From positions 434,001 to 498,000 of the forward strand of contig WUQR01000139.1 of NCBI GenBank assembly GCA_009889515.1: a stretch of DNA of 64,000 bases, given 5' to 3'. Under the pieces are notes generated by a model, which did no database searches, was not told the DNA's origin, and saw nothing but the letters and a program-made list of their open reading frames with translations. The DNA comes from Nitrososphaerota archaeon (GTDB lineage: Archaea; Thermoproteota; Nitrososphaeria_A; Caldarchaeales; Calditenuaceae). Below are positions 16,314-23,497 of the stretch, piece after piece (the stretch's first letter is position 1; the number at the start of each line of letters is the position of its first letter). Made by a program: the position numbers and the translations under genes.

Positions 16314-17639
16314 CTACCTTGGCACGGTGATAATGCTGTCAGCCCCTTCGATAGGAATATCCTCCCATGTTTTACCCGTTAGTTTAGCTTCTGTATCCCC
16401 CATTGTAATCTCCGTATCTTGCGTCCTGAAGTGAAGGATCATGTCCAAGTCCGAATCCCCATCAACATCCTCCATCGCCCAGCGGATCGGGGATGCCTCA
16501 GTCCCCATCTGTCCGAACTTAACTGTGCCGGGATTTACGTCTGATGCGTCAAAGGTGTTCGTTGTGAGGATGGCCACTGGGATTACGCTTCTTGAATTTG
16601 GATTAATCGCGTTGGGATAGCTACCGGGCTTGATGTCGATTTCAACTTGTATGATAGTATTACATGAAAAGACGTAATGGCGATCGTTATTTGAGCCACT
16701 GCCTTGTATTCCTCCACCTACGACATGGATTTTTCCTCTATACGATATGCCTTGAACCTCAGCAGTCGGGCTCGGAATAGGGGTTGATATTGTCCAGCTA
16801 TTCGCTGCTGGGTCATATACATAGTTCGTTGTCGTCAATTTCTCACTTTGATTTAAGCCGCCAATCACATGAATCCTGTTTCCACACTTCCCACCTACAG
16901 GATTGGCCCGTGGCTCAGGGAGGGGAGCCCCTACAGTCCAGCTGTCAGTTGCAATGTCGTAAATGAAGGTGGTATTTCTTATTTGTCTATTCTTATCGAA
17001 CCCGCCGAACACGTAGATTTTGCCGTCGTGCTCAATCGCAACGGCGTCTGAGCGTGCTTCTGGCAAAGATCTTCCCACACTCCAATTGTTTGTTGCAATA
17101 TCGTAGATTTCGACGACTGCAAGAGCCCCAAAACCTAGACCTACCTTCGATCGCCCGCCGATAACATAGATTTTTCCGTTATAATAGACAGCCATATGCT
17201 CGGTTACCCTAGGTGTAGGCATGGGGGCTAGGCTTATCCATGTATCAGTTGCTGGATCGTAACGTAAAAGCTCATTTAAGACGATATTTGCGCTAAAAAT
17301 TCTTCCTCCTATAAGATAGAGATAACGTCCATCGGAAACTGCTACCGTTTCAGACCTGCCCGGACCTGGTATTGGTGCCTTGGTGGTCCAGATGTCTGTT
17401 GTTGGATCATAAGCCTCGTTAACCCTCGTTTCGCCAGATTGATATCCGGCAACATAATAGAAAATACCCCCAACTTCTGCGGCGCCGTAGCCTTCTCGTG
17501 ATGTTGGGATTGAAGCTTTACTAACCCATACACCCTGTGCTAAAACCGGCGCTGTGGTGGTTAGCAATAGTGCCACCACCATTAACGTGGTGGTGATTAG
17601 TGCAAATCTGCTATCCTTAGCATCAGATTTTGTATTCAT
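16314..17639 (-). CDS. Secreted Kelch-repeat protein with a bacterial-type C-terminal domain, likely acquired
   Basis: About 441 residues from ATG 17639 (others at 17645 and 17663). A signal peptide (FALITTTLMVVALLLTTTAP then VLAQG) is followed by six Kelch blades with the recurrent YDPTTDIWTTKAPIP, LYLIGGR and KIYVIGGR units. The end (VEIDIKPGSYPNAINPNSRS, VIPVAILTTNTFDASDVNP) is a domain I know mainly from secreted proteins of Planctomycetes, cyanobacteria and metagenomic bacteria. Base composition is more AT-rich than neighbours and codons look different. A TTTTATAT box is ~26 bases before ATG 17639. Transfer from bacteria is inferred. Confidence 0.88.
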   Translation of the reverse strand: MNTKSDAKDSRFALITTTLMVVALLLTTTAPVLAQGVWVSKASIPTSREGYGAAEVGGIFYYVAGYQSGETRVNEAYDPTTDIWTTKAPIPGPGRSETVAVSDGRYLYLIGGRIFSANIVLNELLRYDPATDTWISLAPMPTPRVTEHMAVYYNGKIYVIGGRSKVGLGFGALAVVEIYDIATNNWSVGRSLPEARSDAVAIEHDGKIYVFGGFDKNRQIRNTTFIYDIATDSWTVGAPLPEPRANPVGGKCGNRIHVIGGLNQSEKLTTTNYVYDPAANSWTISTPIPSPTAEVQGISYRGKIHVVGGGIQGSGSNNDRHYVFSCNTIIQVEIDIKPGSYPNAINPNSRSVIPVAILTTNTFDASDVNPGTVKFGQMGTEASPIRWAMEDVDGDSDLDMILHFRTQDTEITMGDTEAKLTGKTWEDIPIEGADSIITVPR

Positions 17640-17660
17640 AGGCATCACTTTCCTGTATTT

Positions 17661-17670
17661 CATATAAAAG
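17661..17670 (-). promoter_or_regulatory. TATA box of the Kelch gene, deciding its start
   Basis: On the minus strand CTTTTATATG is centred about 26 bases from the ATG at 17639. It lies directly against the longer start at 17663, which would therefore be outside the transcript. Confidence 0.5.
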
Positions 17671-17802
17671 TTTTTGCATGAAAACGTCCGTATGTCATAC
17701 TGTAAAAAAACTTTTACTAGGTCTTTCTCCGAGAGCTAAGACGTTTTCTCGAGTATTAGTGCTTTTCCAGCAACTATATCTTCTCTGTTCTTCATTGTCT
17801 GC

Positions 17803-18095
17803 TGTCTATTGGCTTTCTGAATCATCTCCCAATCCGGCGAGGTGGAGGAGACTTGCGAGGGAGCCGAATGGGGTTTAGCACGAAGGGGATGACAATCCTT
17901 CCTACGTGGCGGTGTATTCGAGACGGAGGGCGAACTGCTTTACCGGGTTCATTAAATCAGTAGCGAATAACGCCACGACATGGCGGCCATAGGCTTTGCA
18001 AGCCACCAAAATACACGGAAAGGCGTGGGGACAGGCTCAATAACGGGCATATAAGCACTAATTGTTGGACACGCTCCTCCTCGTGTCGGGTTTTT
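17803..18095 (+). ncRNA. Possible structured RNA or leader region before L32e (unassigned)
   Basis: The 460 bases before L32e hold no convincing gene. From about 17803 to a T-run at 18091-18095 there are nested complementary segments: GTGGCG 17906-17911 with CGCCAC 17971-17976; TATTCG 17915-17920 with CGAATA 17964-17969; ACTG 17934-17937 with CAGT 17958-17961. Others are GGCTT/AAGCC around 17992-18004 and GACACG 18068-18073 with CGTGTC 18082-18087. The loop of the last (CTCCTCC) is complementary to GGAGGAG at 17844-17850. A TATAT (17775-17779) lies ~26 bases before 17803. Size (~290) suits RNase P or SRP RNA, but I could not find their conserved cores (GAAAGUC, ACAGAA, GGAAGGGAGCA). Strand and identity are open. 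Confidence 0.35.
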
Positions 18096-18121
18096 ATAGA
18101 CGGGGCGATTGAGAAGAATAG

Positions 18122-18541
18122 ATGTCTGAGGAAAGCGGGGAGGCTAAGGAGAAGGCGGCCGTCAAGATACCGCGAGCCGTACTCAGGCTGAGGAAAGAGA
18201 GGCCTGAGTTTGTGAGGCAGGAGGCTTGGAGGTATAAGCGTCTTGGGGAGAAGTGGAGGAGGCCGCGGGGGAAGGATAGTAAGATGAGGCTTCAGAAGAG
18301 GGGGTGGCCGCCGCTTGTGAAAGTCGGCTACAGGTCGCCCCGCAAATACAGGGGCCTGCATCCATCAGGCTTCCGCGAAGTATTGGTGCACAGTGTCTCA
18401 GAGTTAGAGGGTCTTGACCCTAAGATTCACGCCGTTAGACTTGCGGGCTCCCTGGGCGCGAGGAGCAAGCTCAGAATTTATGAAAAGGCAACGTCTATGG
18501 GCCTTAGGGTTCTCAACCCGCCGCGGGGTGTGGCGGAGTGA
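18122..18541 (+). CDS. rpl32e: Large ribosomal subunit protein eL32
   Basis: A 139-residue basic protein. Diagnostic stretches are PEFVRQEAWRYKRLGEKWR, RPRGKDSKMRLQKRGWPPLV, VGYRSPRKYRGLHPSGF and HAVRLAGSLGARSKLRIYEK. Part of the large subunit in archaea and eukaryotes. TTTTTATAG (18091-18099) lies ~27 bases before the ATG at 18122, so the mRNA may be leaderless and this is the first gene of L32e-L19e-L18. The usual upstream genes of this operon (S8, L6) are absent here, replaced by the gene-poor stretch. Confidence 0.97.
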   Translation: MSEESGEAKEKAAVKIPRAVLRLRKERPEFVRQEAWRYKRLGEKWRRPRGKDSKMRLQKRGWPPLVKVGYRSPRKYRGLHPSGFREVLVHSVSELEGLDPKIHAVRLAGSLGARSKLRIYEKATSMGLRVLNPPRGVAE

Positions 18542-18966
18542 GCCTGACAATACAGCGGAGGCTGGCGGCTGAGATACTGAAGTGCGGTGAGAGTAGGGTT
18601 AGGTTTGATCCTGAGAGGCTTGAGGACATAGAGGACGCAATAACGAGGGCCGATATCAGACAGCTGATTTCAGAGGGCGCTATCTATGCTGCACCTAAGC
18701 GGGGAAATACGCGGAGGAGGGAGGACGGTAAGAGGGGGCCGGGCAGGAGGAAGGGAGGGAAATACTCCATACTCTCGAGAAAGGAGAGGTGGCTGATGAA
18801 GGTGAGGGCCCAGAGAAAGTACCTGAGACGATTAAAGGCCGCGAAATTGCTTAAGGAGGGCTCCTATCGGCACGTCTACCTCCAGATTAAAGCCGGCCGC
18901 TTCAAATCGGTCGCAGAACTCAAAAACTACCTTAAGGAGAATGGCCTACTACTGGCAGGTGCATAG
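18538..18966 (+). CDS. rpl19e: Large ribosomal subunit protein eL19
   Basis: A 142-residue protein with the family pattern TIQRRLAAEILKCGESRVRF, DAITRADIRQLI, and the basic helix RRREDGKRGPGRRKGGKYS, ending in a long helical tail. The GTG start overlaps the L32e stop by four bases (GTGA). eL19 is found only in archaea and eukaryotes. The order L32e-L19e-L18 is the standard archaeal one. Confidence 0.97.
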   Translation: MSLTIQRRLAAEILKCGESRVRFDPERLEDIEDAITRADIRQLISEGAIYAAPKRGNTRRREDGKRGPGRRKGGKYSILSRKERWLMKVRAQRKYLRRLKAAKLLKEGSYRHVYLQIKAGRFKSVAELKNYLKENGLLLAGA

Positions 18967-18968
18967 GA

Positions 18969-19550
18969 TTGTCGCCTAGAAATATTCTGCAAAGAAGGCC
19001 GCCGCGAAGGGCTCTGAACGGGAAGACAAACTATAGGAAAAGACTGAAGCTGGTGAAGTCGGGCAAGCCGAGGCTCGTCGTGAGGAGGACAAACAAGTAT
19101 GTGATTGTGCAGATAGTCGAGTCTAGGAAGGGCGGAGACTACACTGCACTCACCGTCTCCACAAGGGCCCTTAGACGGTATGGCTGGAAGGGCGGGACAA
19201 AATCCATACCGGCAGCCTATCTGGCGGGGTTCATGGCTGGGAAGCTGGCCCTCCAGAAAGGATATTCCGAGGCGATAGTAGACCTGGGACTACACCCCTC
19301 CCATCCCGGCTCGAGGCTCTATGCCGCTGTCAAGGGTGCGCTGGACGCTGGGCTGTCAATACCTGTGGGCGAGGGTGTTCTCCCCCCAGAGGAGAGGGTG
19401 AGGGGCCAGCACATAGTAGACTACCTCCAAATAGTTAAGGAGTCGGGAAACACAACCCAATTCCACGCCCTAGACCAAGAGTATATCGAGAACCTTCCCC
19501 GACACTTCGAGGACGTGAAGCAGAAAATAGCGCAGGGAAGCCCCGCTTGA
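18969..19550 (+). CDS. rpl18: Large ribosomal subunit protein uL18
   Basis: A 193-residue protein starting at TTG 18969, two bases after the L19e stop. Key stretches are TNYRKRLKLVKSGKPRLVVR, NKYVIVQIVE, AYLAGFMAGKLALQKG and DLGLHPSHPGSRLYAAVKGA. It binds 5S rRNA in the central protuberance. In most archaea S5, L30, L15 and SecY follow; here the operon ends after L18 and a membrane protein plus complex I subunits follow, so the cluster has been broken. Confidence 0.96.
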   Translation: MSPRNILQRRPPRRALNGKTNYRKRLKLVKSGKPRLVVRRTNKYVIVQIVESRKGGDYTALTVSTRALRRYGWKGGTKSIPAAYLAGFMAGKLALQKGYSEAIVDLGLHPSHPGSRLYAAVKGALDAGLSIPVGEGVLPPEERVRGQHIVDYLQIVKESGNTTQFHALDQEYIENLPRHFEDVKQKIAQGSPA

Positions 19551-19568
19551 ACCGACTGAGATGAGCTG

Positions 19569-19922
19569 ATGGAGCGGACAAGTAAGGCATTAGTTGCTAT
19601 AAGCGTAGCAAACATGCTCCTCTATGCCGTACAGGGTGCTAGATTGGCAGTTGAGGCTGGATTCACACCCCTAGTCCTCTCCAACCTCCTATTTACAGCC
19701 CTGTTCGCCGTGGCCCTCGCACTCTCCCTCATCAATAAACGCCCAGAAATTATCGCAGCCTACACCTCAGTGGTCGCAGCCTTCGTCACTTACAGGATGT
19801 GGGGCCCCGCGACAGATGCGGCGAGGAGTATCGAGTTTAGGCTGGGCCACGGCTTCACGATAGCTCTCGCATGGCTGCTTTTCTCAGCCTCCCTGCCCCG
19901 CATGTTTCGGAGAAACAAATAG
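19569..19922 (+). CDS. Small membrane protein with four predicted helices, unknown
   Basis: A 117-residue hydrophobic protein from ATG 19569. Four membrane helices can be read: ALVAISVANMLLYAVQGA, SNLLFTALFAVALALSLI, IIAAYTSVVAAFVTY and FTIALAWLLFSAS, with basic ends (N-terminal RTSK, C-terminal RRNK). It lies 18 bases after L18 and before the complex I genes on the same strand. No family is recognised. Position next to nuoJ suggests a membrane-complex partner but this is only context. Confidence 0.6.
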   Translation: MERTSKALVAISVANMLLYAVQGARLAVEAGFTPLVLSNLLFTALFAVALALSLINKRPEIIAAYTSVVAAFVTYRMWGPATDAARSIEFRLGHGFTIALAWLLFSASLPRMFRRNK

Positions 19923-19949
19923 CCTGCATCCGAGGTAGCTGCCGGGACA

Positions 19950-19956
19950 CATATTT
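19950..19956 (+). promoter_or_regulatory. TATA-like box of nuoJ1, deciding its start
   Basis: CATATTT is centred 27 bases before ATG 19980. The in-frame TTG at 19965 would be only 12 bases away, so the ATG was chosen. A separate promoter here would make the complex I genes independent of the L18 operon. Confidence 0.4.
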
Positions 19957-19979
19957 GTAGAGGCTTGAAGATTTTCCTC

Positions 19980-20234
19980 ATGGCCTTGGTGATTGAGGGT
20001 CTCGAGCTGCTTCTACTGGTCCTCGCCGTGGTGTTTTCCGCATTTGCTGTGGAGACTCGTAGCCTAACCCGCTCAGTCTTCGGGCTGCTCCTCTTCACCG
20101 TGACTGTGGGCTTGGTCTTCCTGGCTTTGGGCGCGGTCCACATAGGAGCGCTCCAGATGATAGTATACGCCGGAGGCGTGATGGCCCTATTCCTTCTGAT
20201 GATAATGGTAACAACTAGGAGGGATGAGACTTGA
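19980..20234 (+). CDS. nuoJ: Complex I subunit J, N-terminal half (split NuoJ)
   Basis: An 84-residue membrane protein with three helices. The stretch FVFLALGAVHIGALQMIVY is close to the hallmark of NuoJ/ND6 (here VFLALGAVHIGALQMIVYAG), followed by GVMALFLLMIMV. NuoJ carries part of the proton path in NADH- or ferredoxin-type complex I. It ends after this first half, and the next gene encodes the second half, overlapping by TTGA. Split nuoJ genes occur in several archaea. Confidence 0.88.
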   Translation: MALVIEGLELLLLVLAVVFSAFAVETRSLTRSVFGLLLFTVTVGLVFLALGAVHIGALQMIVYAGGVMALFLLMIMVTTRRDET

Positions 20235-20491
20235 GGCTGAACGAGGTGTTGGGAATACTCGCCACAGCCCTCTTCTCGGCACTATTCCTGACAAGCCTAG
20301 CTACGCGGCCCCTGCTCTACGAGTATTGGGGTGAGAACCTGCGGAGGGTGATAAGTGGCGGGCTTGAGGATGTCGGCCGAGTCTTGAGCGACTATGTATG
20401 GGGCGGATTCTTCCCAGTACTAACAGGGGTCATAGTGATGCTTCTGGCAATAGTTGTCGGCCTCGTCTCACTCTTGAGGGAGGGTGAGTAG
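20231..20491 (+). CDS. Complex I subunit J, C-terminal half (split NuoJ)
   Basis: An 86-residue protein from TTG 20231, coupled to the first half by TTGA. It has an N-terminal helix (LGILATALFSALFLTSLA), a polar middle with an amphipathic segment (LRRVISGGLEDVGRVLSDYV) and a C-terminal helix (VLTGVIVMLLAIVVGLVSLL). The phrase VGRVLSDYVWGGFFPVLTGV recalls the NuoJ C-terminal region, where G-x-x-L-F/Y... F-E-L precedes the last helix. The identification rests on this and on position between J1 and K. Confidence 0.75.
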   Translation: MRLNEVLGILATALFSALFLTSLATRPLLYEYWGENLRRVISGGLEDVGRVLSDYVWGGFFPVLTGVIVMLLAIVVGLVSLLREGE

Positions 20492-20810
20492 AAGATTGGC
20501 CCTTAGCCCAACAATCTACACAATCTTCGCCGGCCTAATCTTCGTAATCGGGATATACACCCTCGCCACCAAGAGGAACATCATCAAACAGTTGATAGGG
20601 GTCGAGCTGATGATCAACGCAGCCCATCTAAACTTCGTTGTCTTTGCGATGAACAGTCCAGGCGGAATAGACCCCTACGCCCTAGCAATAGTCGTCCTCT
20701 CCATGGCTGCAGGAGCCGCGGTCATAACGGTCGGGGTCATGCTCGTGGTAAATGTGTATAGGACGTACGGGACGATGGACTTGGATGCGTTGAGGAGGCT
20801 TAGACGATAA
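20484..20810 (+). CDS. nuoK: Complex I subunit K
   Basis: A 108-residue protein with three helices. NuoK marks are NIIKQLIGVELMINAAHLNF (membrane Glu in the GVELM motif) and ALAIVVLSMAAGAAVITVGV, where the MAAGAAV part corresponds to the A-A-E-A-A-I region but without its glutamate. That second Glu takes part in proton transfer in other species and appears replaced by Gly. GTG 20484 overlaps the previous stop by 8 bases. No L, M or N gene follows; the 3' end overlaps moaD by 11 bases in convergence. Confidence 0.9.
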   Translation: MSRRLALSPTIYTIFAGLIFVIGIYTLATKRNIIKQLIGVELMINAAHLNFVVFAMNSPGGIDPYALAIVVLSMAAGAAVITVGVMLVVNVYRTYGTMDLDALRRLRR

Positions 20811-21093
20811 CCCCCCCTGATATTGGGGGTAGGATAACCAGTGTGTCTCCATCCCTCAGTATTCTTTTGAGCGGCTCATCAGAGACCTTGACACCATTAA
20901 TAGCAATGGCGATGCTCGGCTTCAGCTCCATGTTGTCGGCAAGTATGTAGCTCTTGAACCTGTCCCCATATTTCTGGATGAGGTGTTCAATGAGGGTGCC
21001 CACTGTCGCTCCATCATTTAGGACTATCTCCTCCTCCCGGATGCCTGTTAGCTCGCGTAGATATGCATAGTACCTTGTCTTGACGGTAATCAA
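20800..21093 (-). CDS. MoaD/ThiS-like ubiquitin-fold sulfur carrier with a C-terminal VIV tail
   Basis: A 97-residue beta-grasp protein: YYAYLRELTGIREEEIVLND at the start, TVGTLIEHLIQKYGD in the helix and DGDTLVILPPISGG near the end. MoaD ends in a free Gly-Gly that is adenylated and thiocarboxylated; here GG is followed by Val-Ile-Val, so the chain would have to be trimmed or works differently. Partner MoaE is at 7943. Close relatives could serve in molybdopterin synthesis, tRNA thiolation or as a protein modifier. Convergent with nuoK, overlapping by 11 bases. Confidence 0.85.
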   Translation of the reverse strand: MITVKTRYYAYLRELTGIREEEIVLNDGATVGTLIEHLIQKYGDRFKSYILADNMELKPSIAIAINGVKVSDEPLKRILRDGDTLVILPPISGGVIV

Positions 21094-21156
21094 GCCCTCA
21101 CCAAGCCCATATGGGGTGGAGAATAAAATTCCTATCTCTCCTACTTGTAGTGATGG

Positions 21157-22194
21157 CTACTTCATGTATCTTTTTAGAGCATTTGCGAGGTCTTCTGGCG
21201 TCATATCTATGACGGGCTCGGCGCATAGCTTCTCTAAGAAGCCGTCATCGTTCACGTAGAGTGTTGAAGGAGATGGCCTCGCTATTATCCTTGCGTGTAG
21301 GTAGAAGTATCTGCTTATGTCGTCTCCCAGTGGGCCGGAGTAGAAGAGCATGTTCAGACTCTCCAACCCGGACTCGGAGTAATATTTCAGCAGGGATGCT
21401 AGCCCCTCTACAAACTCCTCCACCTCATAGGGGCCTAGACCATCCAGTGAGGACTTACCCTTGAAGATCGCCATGACCTCCCTGTTACCGATTGGCGAAA
21501 AACTGGTAATCCAAGAGACAGAGTTGCCCGACTTCACAAACCTCTCCCCCCTCTCCTCCTCAGACACTAGCAGCTCCTCCCAGAAACAGCCACCACTCTC
21601 CGCATATTTTTCGCTCGCCTCGATCTCTTGTGAGACTATGCTTGGCGGCCTCTCGTCGGCTAGGATTTGGAAATGAGGGTGAATAATGCTGGCTCCGGCC
21701 GGTGGCAGGTGGTTCCAAGCGAGTACTGGATAGCATGCGGCCCTATCTATTGTCTTAAGGGTGTTTAGATATTCTATCGAGGCGTTTATGCCGGCCTTGA
21801 ACTCCTCAGGAGTGATCGTGCCCAGTGGCTTGTAGTGTTGCGGGGTGAAGACGGTGACTGCGTGGTGTTTAGAGAAGGGGTATAGGTTTGGGAAGACCCA
21901 GCAGTCGCCTCGGTGGAGGCGCCTGTAGGGTAGCAGTGTGAAGGTGGGTGTACTGGTCTCTACCCTCTCGGGGCAGAACGGGCAGGTATCACGCGCCTTC
22001 TCAGCCAGTTCCCGCAGGGCCGTTACTACACTTGGTGTCTGCTTGGGTCGCCTAGCCCTCTCGATGTTGATCCTACTCCATCTACCAGTCAACGGGTCGC
22101 GCCGAAACTCTATCTCTTGAACCCTCTCAGCACCATCGGCGCCTGGGGGTGAAAACCGCGACACAACAGTGTACCGCTTAAACTCTATTGGCAT
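21157..22194 (-). CDS. galT: Galactose-1-phosphate uridylyltransferase
   Basis: A 345-residue HIT-superfamily enzyme. The active-site motif appears as SIIHPHFQILADE (H-P-H-x-Q, the nucleophilic histidine). The zinc site begins with CPFCPE. Other family marks are DPLTGRWSRINIERARRPKQ, WVFPNLYPFSKHHAV and CYPVLAWNHLPPAGAS. GalT exchanges UMP between UDP-glucose and galactose-1-phosphate in the Leloir pathway. There is no galK or galE next to it. The next gene on the strand is the DRG GTPase, 45 bases upstream. Confidence 0.92.
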   Translation of the reverse strand: MPIEFKRYTVVSRFSPPGADGAERVQEIEFRRDPLTGRWSRINIERARRPKQTPSVVTALRELAEKARDTCPFCPERVETSTPTFTLLPYRRLHRGDCWVFPNLYPFSKHHAVTVFTPQHYKPLGTITPEEFKAGINASIEYLNTLKTIDRAACYPVLAWNHLPPAGASIIHPHFQILADERPPSIVSQEIEASEKYAESGGCFWEELLVSEEERGERFVKSGNSVSWITSFSPIGNREVMAIFKGKSSLDGLGPYEVEEFVEGLASLLKYYSESGLESLNMLFYSGPLGDDISRYFYLHARIIARPSPSTLYVNDDGFLEKLCAEPVIDMTPEDLANALKRYMK

Positions 22195-22239
22195 GACTCA
22201 GCAAGGCTCTACAGACTATTTAACCATCGCACCCAATCC

Positions 22240-23391
22240 TCAGACTCTTATCTCTACTATGTCGCCATCCTCGAGGACGTGTTCTCTGCCAACCTTCTCA
22301 CCCTGCACCTTGGCGGAGGGGCCCCAGACCCTGGCGTACTTCAACGCCTCCGAGAAATCCCTATGTATCTTCTCCGCGAGCTGAGAGACGGTCGCCCCCC
22401 TCTTCAACAGAATAGGCCTCTCCGAGACCACTCCATCCTTCCTAGTGTAGACTCTTATCATGTCGAGAGACTTGAAGATCTTGTGCTTCACGTCTTCGAG
22501 GTCTGCGGAGTTTGCTGAGGCTTTGACCGCAGTGAATCCGCGGGCTTCTAGCTCTCTGACTGCCGCATCCGCCTTGGCGTCGTCTATGTCTGCTTTATTC
22601 ACGATCACTAGGCATTTTTTGTACTCGGGCCTCCTGATCAGCTCCTCTTCAAGCTCGTCAAGCGTTACATTCCCCACGATCTTGATTATGGCTGACCTTA
22701 TTCCGAGCTGTTGGGCGAGGGTCTTGACAGCCTCTTGTCCACCCTCAACCTGGCCCATCACAACAACCCTGACTCCTCCGCTGTCTGTCCTTTCAACCTC
22801 TACTTCAAACTGCCTCTTCTTCAGAGTAATCCCATACTCCTCTAAGAGAGACTCGATGGCGTTAAACTCTGCAATCGGTTCTCTGGAGCCATCCAGCACT
22901 ATGGCCAGCAGGTCACTGTTTCTCGCTATTCCGACGTTCTTTGATGCTAGGTTTGTCTCTTCGAAGCCCTCTGTCATAAGGGCTGGAAGGTCTACGACCT
23001 GTATTTCACAGCCCGAGTAGATCATCATCCCGGGGTAGGGCTTCTGTGTTGTGAGGGGATAGTCTGCGACGGGTGAGGGTGCCCCTGTTAATGCTTTGAA
23101 GAGGCTTGATTTACCCGAGTTAGCCACGCCTAGCAGGGCGACCTGAGCCCAGCCCTCCTTCTTCACGCTGAAGACAGATACCCCGCCTGTCTTCGCAGCC
23201 TTCTTCTCCTCAAGCTCGTCCCTCAGCTCGGCTAGGCGCTTCCTCAACTGCCTCCTCAGCTTCTCGGTTCCCTTATGGTCTGGTATCAGTGAGAGAGCCT
23301 GCCTCAATACCTCGATCTTCTCCTCGAGGGTCTTAGCCGATTGATACTCGGCTAGCTTGTGCCTAGCCTCGGCGGGGAGGTTTGTCGGCAT
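22240..23391 (-). CDS. DRG-type GTPase of the OBG family, with TGS domain
   Basis: A 383-residue protein. Residues 1-70 are a charged coiled-coil/HTH part (KLRRQLRKRLAELRDELEEK). G1 is GVANSGKSS, G3 is VDLPALMTEG and G4 is VNKADIDD. The C-terminal ~70 residues (RPILLKRGATVSQLAEKIHR to LEDGDIVEIRV) are a TGS domain. DRG proteins bind translating ribosomes in archaea and eukaryotes. The G3 motif reads DLPA where DxPG is usual; this Ala/Gly change may lower GTPase activity but is seen in the group. Confidence 0.92.
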   Translation of the reverse strand: MPTNLPAEARHKLAEYQSAKTLEEKIEVLRQALSLIPDHKGTEKLRRQLRKRLAELRDELEEKKAAKTGGVSVFSVKKEGWAQVALLGVANSGKSSLFKALTGAPSPVADYPLTTQKPYPGMMIYSGCEIQVVDLPALMTEGFEETNLASKNVGIARNSDLLAIVLDGSREPIAEFNAIESLLEEYGITLKKRQFEVEVERTDSGGVRVVVMGQVEGGQEAVKTLAQQLGIRSAIIKIVGNVTLDELEEELIRRPEYKKCLVIVNKADIDDAKADAAVRELEARGFTAVKASANSADLEDVKHKIFKSLDMIRVYTRKDGVVSERPILLKRGATVSQLAEKIHRDFSEALKYARVWGPSAKVQGEKVGREHVLEDGDIVEIRV

Positions 23392-23497
23392 CGCCTCTCT
23401 ATCGTGGTTTACGGATGAGGCGTTTTTAGGTTTTCACGGACATGCAGGGTTTTAGTTTATATCCGGAGGATTGGTGAGTGATGGATGGAAAGAGTGA

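Noticed and set aside
17678-17878. A 66-codon plus-strand frame starting MKTSVCHTVKKL
   Set aside because: It has no recognisable family, odd composition, and lies across the structured stretch; it is more likely a chance frame.
17803-18095. RNase P RNA or SRP RNA
   Set aside because: Size and structure fit, but I could not find GAAAGUC, ACAGAA or the SRP GGAAGGGAGCA loop on either strand, so I did not name it.
16314-18121. A mobile element around the Kelch gene
   Set aside because: The patch looks acquired, but I see no transposase, integrase, direct repeats or tRNA next to it.
20231-20491. A frameshift that splits nuoJ
   Set aside because: The two halves overlap by TTGA, the usual gene coupling here, and split nuoJ occurs in other archaea, so a genuine split is more likely than an error.
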